This document shows positions 14,829-23,067 of a DNA stretch of 64,000 nucleotides, piece after piece. The stretch is from NCBI RefSeq assembly GCF_003391115.1, contig NZ_QTJP01000001.1:1550001-1614000 (forward strand), read 5' to 3'. This stretch comes from Sphingomonas crusticola (GTDB lineage Bacteria > Pseudomonadota > Alphaproteobacteria > Sphingomonadales > Sphingomonadaceae). Position numbers and translations under genes: made by a program. Each line of letters opens with the position of its first letter. The first letter of the stretch is position 1. The notes beneath the pieces were generated by a model. That model had not been told where the DNA came from. It ran no database searches and was given only the letters and a program-made list of their open reading frames with translations.

Positions 14829-14977
14829 ATATCGTTGCAACGCTTTTCGCGCTGCTCGGCACAACCAAGCTGCTCCCCGCCGGTATCGACCAGGATACGG
14901 TCGTGACGGCAATCATGGGCGCGGTCGCCGTCGCCAACGTCGTACTACGGCTCACCACCAAACACGTCATTGCATAA
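14819..14977 (+). CDS. Holin-like small membrane protein
   Basis: Protein of 52 residues from the ATG at 14819, overlapping the scaffold-like stop by ten bases. It has an N-terminal hydrophobic helix (MWVNIVATLFALLGTTKLLP), a short acidic turn and a second helix with AVAVANVVLRLTTKHVIA. The N-x-V-L-R-x-x-T-K ending is common in small membrane proteins of phage lysis cassettes. Directly downstream are the spanin genes, so a lysis role is likely, but it could be a structural membrane protein. Confidence 0.65.
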   Translation: MWVNIVATLFALLGTTKLLPAGIDQDTVVTAIMGAVAVANVVLRLTTKHVIA

Positions 14978-14991
14978 CCGACTGAACGCCG

Positions 14992-15444
14992 ATGTGGAGC
15001 AAGCTGATCTGGACCGTCGCGGCCGTACTGGCGGCGGCGGTCCTTGCCGTTTTGGGAGAGCGGACGATCGCGGCCTATGGAGAGGCGCGTTATCACGCCG
15101 GCCTGGCCGATGGCCAGATGCGGCAATTCCCCGAAGTCCTGGCAAGCCACGTCGCCGCCGCCCAGATAGCATTGGAGGGGCGCGACCGCATCATCGATGC
15201 CGACGCACGCCACGCCGCCGAGCTAACCCGCATTTCTACGCTCGCCCGCCGGTCCGACCAGGAGCTATATAGCTATGCCGCGACTGCCGCCGGTGGTGCT
15301 GACTGCCTTGATGCTGAGCGCGTGCGTCACATCGAAGCCGGTCGCGCCGCTCTCTTTGTCCAGCCCGGCTCCGCCCCCCGCGATGAGCCCGGACCCGTGC
15401 CTGCCGACTCCCTTACCGAAGGGAATAATCGGCGGAATGAGTAG
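14992..15444 (+). CDS. Inner-membrane spanin (Rz-like)
   Basis: Protein of 150 residues with one N-terminal transmembrane helix (LIWTVAAVLAAAVLAVLG) and a long, mostly helical periplasmic domain, the layout of an i-spanin. Such proteins join an outer-membrane lipoprotein to disrupt the outer membrane in phage lysis. The decisive point is the lipoprotein gene nested in another frame inside its 3' half (15275-15553), as in Rz/Rz1. The residues after about 100, where the two frames overlap, are Pro and Arg rich, which fits constraint from the other frame. Confidence 0.7.
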   Translation: MWSKLIWTVAAVLAAAVLAVLGERTIAAYGEARYHAGLADGQMRQFPEVLASHVAAAQIALEGRDRIIDADARHAAELTRISTLARRSDQELYSYAATAAGGADCLDAERVRHIEAGRAALFVQPGSAPRDEPGPVPADSLTEGNNRRNE

Positions 15445-15553
15445 AGCCAGCGCGGAAGCTGCTATCCGCAATGGAGATTTGGACCTCGCGCGCTGCCGAG
15501 CAGACCGTGATCGCTATCGTACCGCATGGCCGGCGACCGGTCGCGCAGACTAG
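15275..15553 (+). CDS. Outer-membrane spanin lipoprotein (Rz1-like)
   Basis: Protein of 92 residues with a lipoprotein signal peptide MPRLPPVVLTALMLSAC; the lipobox LSAC puts the lipidated Cys at residue 17. A Pro-rich stretch follows (SSPAPPPAMSPDPCLPTPLP), as in Rz1-type o-spanins, then a charged helix. It overlaps the Rz-like gene by 170 bases in a different frame and extends 109 bases beyond it. This is the last recognisable phage gene; the prophage edge is probably close to 15,600. Confidence 0.7.
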   Translation: MPRLPPVVLTALMLSACVTSKPVAPLSLSSPAPPPAMSPDPCLPTPLPKGIIGGMSRASAEAAIRNGDLDLARCRADRDRYRTAWPATGRAD

Positions 15554-15641
15554 CCGATCTACCCTCTCGAAGAGAGACCCTGGGTCGATACTGTCGACAG
15601 GCCCTTGTACAGACTGCTTTCCGACGACATCTCCAAACCCA

Positions 15642-16289
15642 ATGTCCTCGCTTACCCCCAGCCTGCTCGCTTATGCCGGGATCACGTTCGCTGCCTTGAT
15701 CGTGATAAGCTTGATGACGCGGCGCATTCCAATCATCGGCACTCTCCTGCGGCTGGCCTGCTGGGCTCTTCTGCTGGTGCTGCTATTTGGTACCGTGCAA
15801 CAACGGCAGATGTTCGACCCCACATTCGCGCATCTCACCCGGATATTGCGCCTGGACGGCGGCGAGCAGCAAGTATCCGGTACGGAAATGCGCATCCCGA
15901 TGTCGCCCGATGGGCACTTCTGGGTTCGCGTCACGATTGACGGGGTGGAACGCCGGATGCTGGTGGACAGTCGCGCGACTTTCACCGCGGTGTCGGAGAC
16001 CACGGCAATCGCAGCCGGACTGAAACCCACGCCAGCATTGTTCCCGGTAGTGCTGAAGACCGCCAATGGCGCGATCACGGCCAGAACGGCAACCGCGTCA
16101 GAGCTGCGCCTTGGTAACATAGTCGCGCGCGACCTGGGAGTGGTGGTTTCACCCACTTTGGAACAGACAGAGGTCGTCGGGATGAACTTCCTATCGCGTC
16201 TGCAAAGCTGGCGGGTGGAGGGGCGAACACTGATCCTTGTGCCCCATCACCCGCAGCCGCTGAATGAACAAGCGCGATCCAAGGATTAG
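15642..16289 (+). CDS. Retropepsin-like aspartic protease relative with altered active site
   Basis: Protein of 215 residues (start at the ATG at 15642, MSSLTPSLLAYAGITFAALI). Two N-terminal membrane helices precede a periplasmic domain that follows the TIGR02281-type clan AA protease pattern: MSPDGHFWVRVTIDGVERRM, then the active-site loop, then AAGLKPTPALF and LRLGNIVARDLGVVVSPTLE, ending VVGMNFLSRLQSWRVEG. The loop reads VDSRATFTAVS, where active members have D-T/S-G-A. The codon CGC could come from GGC by one base change. The protein may be inactive or use another function. It is not part of the phage set. Confidence 0.75.
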   Translation: MSSLTPSLLAYAGITFAALIVISLMTRRIPIIGTLLRLACWALLLVLLFGTVQQRQMFDPTFAHLTRILRLDGGEQQVSGTEMRIPMSPDGHFWVRVTIDGVERRMLVDSRATFTAVSETTAIAAGLKPTPALFPVVLKTANGAITARTATASELRLGNIVARDLGVVVSPTLEQTEVVGMNFLSRLQSWRVEGRTLILVPHHPQPLNEQARSKD

Positions 16290-16406
16290 CTGCAACGGCG
16301 CTTAGTGGCCGTGCGAGTAGCGTGCACGATCGGCGCGCCCGTAGCGGATCATTTGCTCGCCTCGTGCGTCTTTGCCGCGCCCGTGTTGCTGGGGGAGTAA
16401 GAAATC

Positions 16407-16538
16407 ATGAAATTTTTGTGCATGTTAGGCTTTCATCGGTGGCGGGCTCCGGCGCGGCATGACGCGAGTACGTTTGCCCGCTGCACTACCTGCCGGTCGC
16501 CCGCCCTGTTCCGGCGCAGGCCTGCACCAATGGTCTGA
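16407..16538 (+). CDS. 43-residue Cys/His protein, DUF1660-like
   Basis: ATG at 16407 with GGGGGAG about ten bases before it; TGA at 16536-16538. The sequence starts MKFLCMLGFHRWRAPARHDA and has a CTTC motif near residue 29. The order C...G-F/H-x-W...C-x-x-C resembles small zinc-binding prophage proteins of the DUF1660 type. It is isolated between two unrelated genes. The family call is tentative. Confidence 0.45.
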   Translation: MKFLCMLGFHRWRAPARHDASTFARCTTCRSPALFRRRPAPMV

Positions 16539-16597
16539 TGATCGCCGCGCCTGCGGAACGATGGCAACCTTAAGCCCTTCTGGCCGGTTAAGGACCC

Positions 16598-16801
16598 ATG
16601 AGTATGAGTAGCGACGCGTATGCCGGAAAGAGGCGCGATGAGGCGCAGGAGCATCGCGTCGTAGCGGTGGGCCTGCTAACAGAACATGACCTTTCGGTCC
16701 TGGGTCAGGGTTTCCGACGCATTTATCGCATCGACGACGGGCACAATTTTCATCAGCTTCTTGCCGCTATCGACGCCGCGGAGCGCGATTTACACCCGTA
16801 A
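16598..16801 (+). CDS. Small conserved-looking hypothetical protein
   Basis: Protein of 67 residues with a well-formed core (VVAVGLLTEHDLSVLGQGFR, then RIYRIDDGHNFHQLLAAIDA), short enough for one alpha/beta unit. The composition is that of a real soluble protein. The pattern L-L-T-x-x-D-L-x-x-L-G-x-x-F-x-R is one I associate with sphingomonad hypotheticals, without a known role. It converges with the PLP-enzyme gene 20 bases away. Confidence 0.5.
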   Translation: MSMSSDAYAGKRRDEAQEHRVVAVGLLTEHDLSVLGQGFRRIYRIDDGHNFHQLLAAIDAAERDLHP

Positions 16802-16821
16802 GATCACAATTTTATCGCCGA

Positions 16822-17910
16822 TCAGGGCGTTGGTCCGTAGCCGCGAGCCTCCGCAAGCCAAATCCCGGCCGCAGCATTATCTTTCATCAAATGATAGATT
16901 CCATGCAGATTGGCGGTAGGATCGCAATGCGATGCCGCCATGACGATGCGCGTGCCGACTGCAAGCGGCGCGCCTTGCGCAGGCAAATCAAGACGGCCGA
17001 ATTCATCGCCGGTGAACCCATAGACGCTATCGGTAGGCGCTCCCCTCATCACGGCCGGCCGGCCGCTATCGGTAGCGATCGCCTTGATACCCGCGTCGAT
17101 CGTGACCCATCCCGCCTGGTTGGCGCTTACAACAGTTGCGTGGACGGTAAGCGCCAATTCGAACGGGCCGGCGCCGCCCAACTCGCATGCGCCATAATCC
17201 TGATCCATGAAGACGTAGGAACCAGCCTGCAGCTCTGTTAGCAGGCCAGCATCCGCATCGATGCCATGCGTTCCGGTTCCCCCGCCGGTAACAACAGCCG
17301 GTTGCAAGCCGGCGCTAGTCAACGCGGATATCGTTCCGGCAAGGCGGATGTTGCGCATACCGATCGCCGCTCGCCGCGCGGCCAGCGCCGGAATGTGCTG
17401 TTCTCCCCCACAGTAATATTGGATGCCGCCGAAGCGCAGGCTGGCGTGAGCTGTGATCGCCCTGGCGAGTGCCACCGCATCAGCCGGGGACGCCACACCG
17501 GTTCGCCCCATGCCCGGATCGATATCGACCAATACGCTGAGCCGACCTTCCGCTGGGAGCGCGGTAGCCAGTGCGGAGAGGAAGGCCGGATGATCGGCGA
17601 CCACCGCCAAATCCACACCGCGCTCCACCAGCGCCGCAACACGCGCGATAGCCTGCGGACCTGCGATCGGCGAGGTCAGCAGGATAGATGGCGCCGCGCC
17701 GGCGAGCTGTTCGGCCTCGTACAATGTCGCACAGCAGATACCGACAGCCCCCGCCTGCGCCTGCAGAGCTGCCACCTCCCGACTTTTGTGAGTTTTTGCA
17801 TGGGGTCGCAATCGCAGGCCGCGGTCCTTTGCGAACTCCGCCATCCGAGCCACATTGCGACGCAACGCGTCGACATCCAGCACCAGGCATGGGGTTGAGG
17901 GAAGCGCCAT
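16822..17910 (-). CDS. PLP-dependent D-threonine aldolase / D-serine dehydratase-like enzyme
   Basis: Protein of 362 residues from the ATG at 17910 (MALPSTPCLVLDVDALRRNV); an in-frame ATG at 18000 would add 30 unlike residues. The alanine-racemase-type barrel has the PLP Lys in RPHAKTHKS (about 40-48). The C-terminal domain ends with AASHCDPTANLHG, the His-x-Cys metal pair typical of the DSD1 / low-specificity D-Thr aldolase family. Such enzymes cleave or dehydrate D-beta-hydroxy amino acids with PLP and a divalent metal. It lies next to a SET-domain gene, an ATP-grasp ligase and a methyltransferase, which is unusual company for plain amino-acid catabolism. Confidence 0.85.
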   Translation of the reverse strand: MALPSTPCLVLDVDALRRNVARMAEFAKDRGLRLRPHAKTHKSREVAALQAQAGAVGICCATLYEAEQLAGAAPSILLTSPIAGPQAIARVAALVERGVDLAVVADHPAFLSALATALPAEGRLSVLVDIDPGMGRTGVASPADAVALARAITAHASLRFGGIQYYCGGEQHIPALAARRAAIGMRNIRLAGTISALTSAGLQPAVVTGGGTGTHGIDADAGLLTELQAGSYVFMDQDYGACELGGAGPFELALTVHATVVSANQAGWVTIDAGIKAIATDSGRPAVMRGAPTDSVYGFTGDEFGRLDLPAQGAPLAVGTRIVMAASHCDPTANLHGIYHLMKDNAAAGIWLAEARGYGPTP

Positions 17911-18094
17911 CGTCAAGGGATGGCCGGGATCGAACGCGTGCGCAATCCCGCCAAGCACGAGGCCAAACGATGAATTCCGCCACCGCGACAAATTGACCAT
18001 CCGGGCTTACGAAATGGCAGGCTTAGCCTAGGTTAATTGACGCTGCGCTATTCCGAGACAATGCAGCTGCATTGTTTGGGAAAGGCCGTGCCGC

Positions 18095-18481
18095 ATGATG
18101 ATCGTCGAGACGGAGTTGAAGCCGAGCGGCATCCACGGAATCGGCATCTTCCTGCTGCAACCGGTGCGCAGGGGCGACCTGATCTGGCAATATGATAGCC
18201 GTATCGATCGGGTCTATACCAAGGATGAGATTGCCAGCTTGCCGCCCCCAATGCAGGCTTACCTGCATACATATTCCACGTGGCATGCGCAGACCGGTTT
18301 ATGGGTGCTGTGCGGGGATAACGGTCGCCACTTCAACCATTCGGAAACGCCCAACACGATTTCGGATGGCATCGCTTTTGGCCGAGACTTCGCCGCAGAC
18401 AATCTGCCGGAGGGGACCGAACTTACCTCGGATTATCGCACGATCTGCGACAGCGTGCGCACCAACGGTCTGACCTTCTAG
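18095..18481 (+). CDS. SET-domain protein, putative protein-lysine methyltransferase
   Basis: Protein of 128 residues with the core SET motifs: SGIHGIGIFLLQPVRRGDLI at the start, GDNGRHFNHSETPNT (about 75-89, the NHS-x-x-PN signature for SAM and Lys binding) and PEGTELTSDYR (the G-x-E-L-x-x-x-Y motif). This is the minimal domain without flanking zinc regions. Bacterial SET proteins of this size are known, but substrates are mostly unknown. The stop overlaps the convergent ATP-grasp stop in a shared CTAG (18478-18481). Confidence 0.85.
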   Translation: MMIVETELKPSGIHGIGIFLLQPVRRGDLIWQYDSRIDRVYTKDEIASLPPPMQAYLHTYSTWHAQTGLWVLCGDNGRHFNHSETPNTISDGIAFGRDFAADNLPEGTELTSDYRTICDSVRTNGLTF

Positions 18482-19776
18482 CCGAAAAGCCCGAGCTGTT
18501 CGAGCGCGGCAAGATCCGTCGCGGCCAGACGATCGCCAATGTCGCGCCGATAGCGCGCGTTAGGGATGGTGATCCGACCTATGTGCGCATAAGCGAGCGC
18601 CTGCGCCGCCGCGACCGTCGGCGCGACGGCGGTTATTACCATGGTCCAGCCATATACGCCGCTGGTGACGAGGCCACCTGGTCCTGATCCGATCTCCCCG
18701 AAATGGAAATGACGACGTTCGGCTTCGTCGAGGCTCGGATCGAGCAAAATTGGCAGCCCGACCGGGGCGGACACCTGATGCCGCGAATAAGGAAAGGGCG
18801 GCGTCGTCATGACAACCCCGACCGCAAAGCCGGGGTGATGCGGAAAGCGCCCTCCCACGCCGTCCAGCATCTGTCGGAACAGCAGACCCCAGGAGAGAGC
18901 CTGCAGCGGCTCCAGCACTGCGAAGCCCGGATATCCAAAGCGGCAGGTGAATTCGAGCGGCCAGATGCCGCGTGCATTCACGATGGTATTGAGGTTGATA
19001 TAGCCGACGTGGCCGCGCCCGCGCAGATGCGGCTCCAGCCGCGCAAGCGTGCTTTCAAAGAAATGATCCGTGCGATCATAGGTGGCCACCGTGCCCATCT
19101 CTCCGGTGAGTTCTCCGATATCGCCGGCGAAGAAGCGCTTATGCTCCCAATCTAGGCAGGCCGGGGTGAGGAAATGCTCGCCATCGAAGTAGGCGCCGAT
19201 GCCCACTTCGATCCCCTCAAGATGCTCCATAAGGATGAAGCGTACCTTACCCCGGTGCGCGACTTTATGGACTAGCATCGCACGCACATCACTTCCGTCC
19301 GCCAGTTCACCGACGTAGGTGTCGTCCGCACTATGATCTGCGCCACTGAATTTAAGGACGTAACGTGCCGGGTTCGCCGCGATAAAAGCACCGGCCTCCG
19401 CTGCGCATGAAAATTCCCACACATGGCCGCGGGGGAAGCCTAACTCGGCCAATAATTGCTGCGCAAAGGCGCGGTCGTTCTCGAGGCGGTCGCCATAGGC
19501 GCTGCCGCCGATGACCTGAAAGCCGTCCCGGCGGAGATCATCCTGCAGGGCACCAAAACCTTCGGACACGCTTTCGAACAGGATCACGCCGTCCCGGCCG
19601 GCAGCGCGCACCCAATCGAGTTCGGCTCGCCAATCGGCGACCTGGTCGATCAAGCCGGCAAGCGTCCCTTGTGCCAGCGGTTCCGAGATGGCCACGCGCA
19701 CCTCGTGCCCTTCGGCCAACAGCCGCAGGTACAGCGCCGCCAGATCGCAGGTTTCGGTAACACCGAGAAAACGCAT
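18478..19776 (-). CDS. ATP-grasp ligase of the PurD-like type
   Basis: Protein of 432 residues. The ATG at 19776 has AGGGAG seven bases before it and is preferred to the frame start at 19902, which overlaps the divergent gene. It has an N-terminal Rossmann-like part (ETCDLAALYLRLLAEGHEVR), then an ATP-grasp core with RYVLKFSGADHSADDTYVGE, RFILMEHLEGIEVGIGAYFD and an acidic metal site near PLEFTCRFGYPG. This resembles glycinamide ribonucleotide synthetase, but key PurD segments differ and the genes around it are not purine genes. A ligase joining a carboxylate to an amine in a specialised pathway is a reasonable inference. It diverges from the methyltransferase gene across a 55-base gap. Confidence 0.75.
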   Translation of the reverse strand: MRFLGVTETCDLAALYLRLLAEGHEVRVAISEPLAQGTLAGLIDQVADWRAELDWVRAAGRDGVILFESVSEGFGALQDDLRRDGFQVIGGSAYGDRLENDRAFAQQLLAELGFPRGHVWEFSCAAEAGAFIAANPARYVLKFSGADHSADDTYVGELADGSDVRAMLVHKVAHRGKVRFILMEHLEGIEVGIGAYFDGEHFLTPACLDWEHKRFFAGDIGELTGEMGTVATYDRTDHFFESTLARLEPHLRGRGHVGYINLNTIVNARGIWPLEFTCRFGYPGFAVLEPLQALSWGLLFRQMLDGVGGRFPHHPGFAVGVVMTTPPFPYSRHQVSAPVGLPILLDPSLDEAERRHFHFGEIGSGPGGLVTSGVYGWTMVITAVAPTVAAAQALAYAHIGRITIPNARYRRDIGDRLAATDLAALEQLGLFG

Positions 19777-19831
19777 AATTACTCCCTGGGCCTTGCTTGC
19801 GCGATCGCCCGCGGTGCGGCAATCCCGCTCT

Positions 19832-20791
19832 ATGGAAACCCCCACATTGGCGCGCGCTATGCCAGCCGACGCAGCGCTGCTGGATTTGCTGCGCCTGCTC
19901 AAGCAGCGAAATTATACGTTCGTGACGCCAACCCCAGCGACGCACGCGCGCGTCCTGTCACGACCTGACCGGCAGGTTGCGCACACCATAGAAGACGTGC
20001 TCGGTTGGAGCCTGCCGTTTCAGCCCGGGGTCATGCCGCCCGATCTTCTAGAGTGTCTGGCGACGGCAGACATGCTGGAAGCAGCCGCGAGCGGCCAGCG
20101 CAGCCGAATCCGCGTCTCCGCCCTTCGCGGCAAGCTTTATCTCCACTCGGCCTATCCGACCGTCACGCAGGAGGCGGTTTTCTTCGGACCAGACAGCTAT
20201 CGCTTTGCCGATCTGATTGCGCGCGAACTTTCGTGCGAGGCGCCCGCAGCGGATGCCCGGATCGTCGATATCGGCACTGGCGCTGGCGCCGGCGCGATTG
20301 TCGCTGCGACTGCCTGTCCGGACGCGCGTGTCACGATGACCGACATCAACGCCCGGGCGCTCCGCTTCGCGCGACTTAATGCCGCCGCGGCGGGGGCGCG
20401 GATCGATATAATCGAGACCGCGGGACTGGAGCGTGTGGACGGCCCAATCGATATCGCCACGATCAACCCGCCATATATCGTCGATGACGGCGCACGCACC
20501 TATCGCGACGGAGGCGGAATGCACGGCGCCGAATTGTCGCTCGAACTGACGACGGCTGCGCTCGACCGGGTGGCGCCGGGGGGGCGCGTTATCCTTTATA
20601 CCGGCAGTGCAATTGTGGGCGGGCAGGATGCGCTGCGCACGGCTCTTGCCCAAAGGGCCGCCAGCGCCGGCTGTTCTCTCTGTTATCGAGAACTGGATCC
20701 CGACGTGTTCGGCGAGGAACTGGATGGGCCTGCTTATCGCGATGTCGATCGTATCGCGCTTGTCGCGGCGACGCTGCGCAGGGGGCCATAA
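19832..20791 (+). CDS. PrmC/HemK-like SAM methyltransferase
   Basis: Protein of about 319 residues from the ATG at 19832 (an in-frame ATG at 19859 is also possible). An N-terminal helical domain (AALLDLLRLLKQRNYTFVTP and on) precedes a class I SAM fold: motif I IVDIGTGAGAGAIVAATACP, acidic loop VTMTDIN and the NPPY motif in ATINPPYIVDD. NPPY is the signature of N5-glutamine and N6-adenine methylases, the first including PrmC. The N-terminal domain differs from the normal PrmC one, so it may act on another protein or small molecule. It is divergent to the ATP-grasp gene with a shared short promoter region. Confidence 0.8.
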   Translation: METPTLARAMPADAALLDLLRLLKQRNYTFVTPTPATHARVLSRPDRQVAHTIEDVLGWSLPFQPGVMPPDLLECLATADMLEAAASGQRSRIRVSALRGKLYLHSAYPTVTQEAVFFGPDSYRFADLIARELSCEAPAADARIVDIGTGAGAGAIVAATACPDARVTMTDINARALRFARLNAAAAGARIDIIETAGLERVDGPIDIATINPPYIVDDGARTYRDGGGMHGAELSLELTTAALDRVAPGGRVILYTGSAIVGGQDALRTALAQRAASAGCSLCYRELDPDVFGEELDGPAYRDVDRIALVAATLRRGP

Positions 20792-20809
20792 GGCGCCGGC
20801 CGTACGCGT

Positions 20810-21346
20810 CTATTGCTGGAGAAACCCGAAGCCCATGCGCCCGACCTGCTGCATATAGGCTGCCATGCCGTCCGCGGCCGTGTCCGAAAGATCGATGAAG
20901 ATACGCCTACCGTCATGCGGATCGGCCGTGCGAATGAAAACGCCCTCGTCGGTCAACCGCTTGATCCAGCGGAGCGCAGTGGTGGGCGGCACCGCCGCGG
21001 CGATACACAAGCTGGAAACCGCTACTGGCCGCTGCTCAAGCCGCGCATGCAGCAGATCGAGCAACATGTCCCATGCCGGATCGGCGAACAAATCCGCGTT
21101 GAAGAATTGCTCTCGCATCCGCCGGGCGCGCATGATCCCGCGCAACGTGGCGAGCATCTCGGCGCGCGCAGTATCGCGGCGATCGGGCTGGGCACGCCGA
21201 TCCGGCTGCTGGCGGCGCTCCAGCACGTTCGGCGGCGGCTCATCTGATTTCGGCTGGGACAGCTTGGCGAGTGCCCGGGCGATGCGATCGACCTCAGCAC
21301 TCAACTGGCGCAGCTGTGGCGAACCCTCGTCGGCAGGCTCGCTCAT
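20810..21346 (-). CDS. MarR-like winged-helix regulator
   Basis: Protein of 178 residues. The C-terminal 100 residues form a winged helix: WDMLLDLLHARLEQRPVAVS, then recognition helix PPTTALRWIKRLTDEGVF and the wing RTADPHDGRRIFIDL, typical of MarR proteins. The N-terminal 70 residues are charged and low complexity (ERRQQPDRRAQPDRRDTARA), unlike classic MarR. It ends 18 bases from the methyltransferase gene in convergent orientation, so it may control the neighbouring cluster or something unrelated. Its target cannot be read from sequence. Confidence 0.75.
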   Translation of the reverse strand: MSEPADEGSPQLRQLSAEVDRIARALAKLSQPKSDEPPPNVLERRQQPDRRAQPDRRDTARAEMLATLRGIMRARRMREQFFNADLFADPAWDMLLDLLHARLEQRPVAVSSLCIAAAVPPTTALRWIKRLTDEGVFIRTADPHDGRRIFIDLSDTAADGMAAYMQQVGRMGFGFLQQ

Positions 21347-21618
21347 CAGGCGCGACGTCCGCGCTGCGCGGCGTGCGATAGCCGCAGTTTGACGCCCCCT
21401 TGCGACATGAGAGAGAGCCTAGCGGCACTCGACCCGAGGTGGCCGTAATTTTGAACCATTTCGGATTGACCAATGAACGCTACGACTAAGACGAACAAAA
21501 GGATATAGTCCGTATCGGATTAAAGGCCAAGAGAGGGCTCGAATGCGCCTGCCCGGCTGGAACGAAAGGCAAAAAATCGCTGATCGGCCGACCGACGGCG
21601 ACCTGGCGCCCGTACGCG

Positions 21619-23028
21619 CTAGTGGGCCATCGCCTTGACGATATCCTCGACCATCTTCTTGGCGTCCGCGAGCAGCATCATGGTGTTGTCGCGATAGAAG
21701 ACTTCATTGTCGACGCCGGCATAGCCTACGCCCCCCATGCTCCGCTTCACAAACAGCACCGTCTTGGCCTTCTCCACGTCAAGCACGGGCATGCCGTAAA
21801 TGGGAGAGCTCTTGTCGGTCTTGGCTGCGGGATTGGTGACATCATTAGCGCCGATCACGAAAGCAACATCGGTTTGCGCGAATTCCGAGTTGATGTCCTC
21901 CAGCTCGAACACCTCGTCATAGGGGACATTAGCTTCGGCGAGCAGCACGTTCATATGGCCGGGCATCCGACCGGCGACGGGATGAATGGCGTATTTCACC
22001 GTCACGCCTTGCGCCTTCAGCTGATCCGCCATTTCCCGCAGAGCATGCTGAGCCTGGGCGACCGCCATGCCGTAGCCTGGGACGATGATGACCTGCTCGG
22101 CTTGGCTCATCAAGAAAGCCGCATCTTCGGCCGAACCGCGCTTCCACGGCCGATCGATCGCGGCGGCGCCGGCGGCCCCGCCGCTATCCCCACCGAAGCC
22201 ACCAGCTATGACCGAGATGAAGCTGCGGTTCATGGCGCGGCACATGATATAGGACAGGATCGCGCCCGACGAGCCGACCAGAGCGCCAGTGATGATCATC
22301 GCGCTGTTGTGAAGCGTGAAGCCCATCGCCGCCGCCGCCCAACCGGAATAGCTGTTCAGCATCGAAACGACGACCGGCATGTCCGCCCCACCGATCGGGA
22401 TGATCAGCAGGAAGCCGATCGCGAAGCTCAAGGCGGTGACGGTGAAGAACACCCACGGCGCCTGATCGGTAAGGAAGTAGGCGATCAGGCCAAGGATTCC
22501 CGCCAGCACGGCCAGGTTGATGACGTGGCGCGCGGGAAGCATGATCGGCTTGCCCGACATGTTGCCGTTCAATTTGAGGAAGGCGATGACCGATCCCGAG
22601 AAGGTGATCGCGCCGATCGCGACCCCCAAGCCCATTTCGATCCGGCTGACACGGTGGATGATGCCGTCCGCATCGGCGATGCCGAAAGCTTGCGGATTGA
22701 GGTAGGCAGCGCACGCAACGAGCACGGCCGCCAGACCGACGAGCGAATGGAAAGCCGCCACGAGCTGCGGCATCGCAGTCATGGCGATCCGGCGGGCGAT
22801 TACGAAGCCGACGCCGCCGCCGATCAGGATGGCGACGGCGATTTCCCACAGCGAGCCGACATGATGCATGACGAGCGTGGTGCTCACCGCCAGCGCCATG
22901 CCAAACATGCCGAAGCGGTTGCCCCGACGGCTGCTGGTCGGGCTCGACAGGCCGCGCAGGGCGAGGATGAAGCAAATGCCCGCAATCAGGTAGGCGAGCA
23001 TCGCCCAGGGGTTTACCGCCTGCTCCAT
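21619..23028 (-). CDS. pntB: NAD(P) transhydrogenase subunit beta
   Basis: Protein of 469 residues, normal for PntB. It forms most of the proton channel and the NADP(H)-binding domain III of the inner-membrane transhydrogenase. About eight transmembrane helices are followed by a soluble domain with the nucleotide motif VIIVPGYGMAVAQAQHALRE, then GRMPGHMNVLLAEANVPYDE and FVIGANDVTNPAAKTDKSSP, all signature segments. It is the last gene of the operon; the order pntAA-pntAB-pntB is the usual alphaproteobacterial split. Confidence 0.96.
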   Translation of the reverse strand: MEQAVNPWAMLAYLIAGICFILALRGLSSPTSSRRGNRFGMFGMALAVSTTLVMHHVGSLWEIAVAILIGGGVGFVIARRIAMTAMPQLVAAFHSLVGLAAVLVACAAYLNPQAFGIADADGIIHRVSRIEMGLGVAIGAITFSGSVIAFLKLNGNMSGKPIMLPARHVINLAVLAGILGLIAYFLTDQAPWVFFTVTALSFAIGFLLIIPIGGADMPVVVSMLNSYSGWAAAAMGFTLHNSAMIITGALVGSSGAILSYIMCRAMNRSFISVIAGGFGGDSGGAAGAAAIDRPWKRGSAEDAAFLMSQAEQVIIVPGYGMAVAQAQHALREMADQLKAQGVTVKYAIHPVAGRMPGHMNVLLAEANVPYDEVFELEDINSEFAQTDVAFVIGANDVTNPAAKTDKSSPIYGMPVLDVEKAKTVLFVKRSMGGVGYAGVDNEVFYRDNTMMLLADAKKMVEDIVKAMAH

Positions 23029-23067
23029 CTGCTTCCCTTCAGCCCCTTATTGTCAGCTACACCCGCC

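Noticed and set aside
21347-21618. A gene or RNA in the gap between the MarR-like gene and pntB
   Set aside because: Only an 11-codon frame and no stable hairpin was seen; nothing can be supported there.
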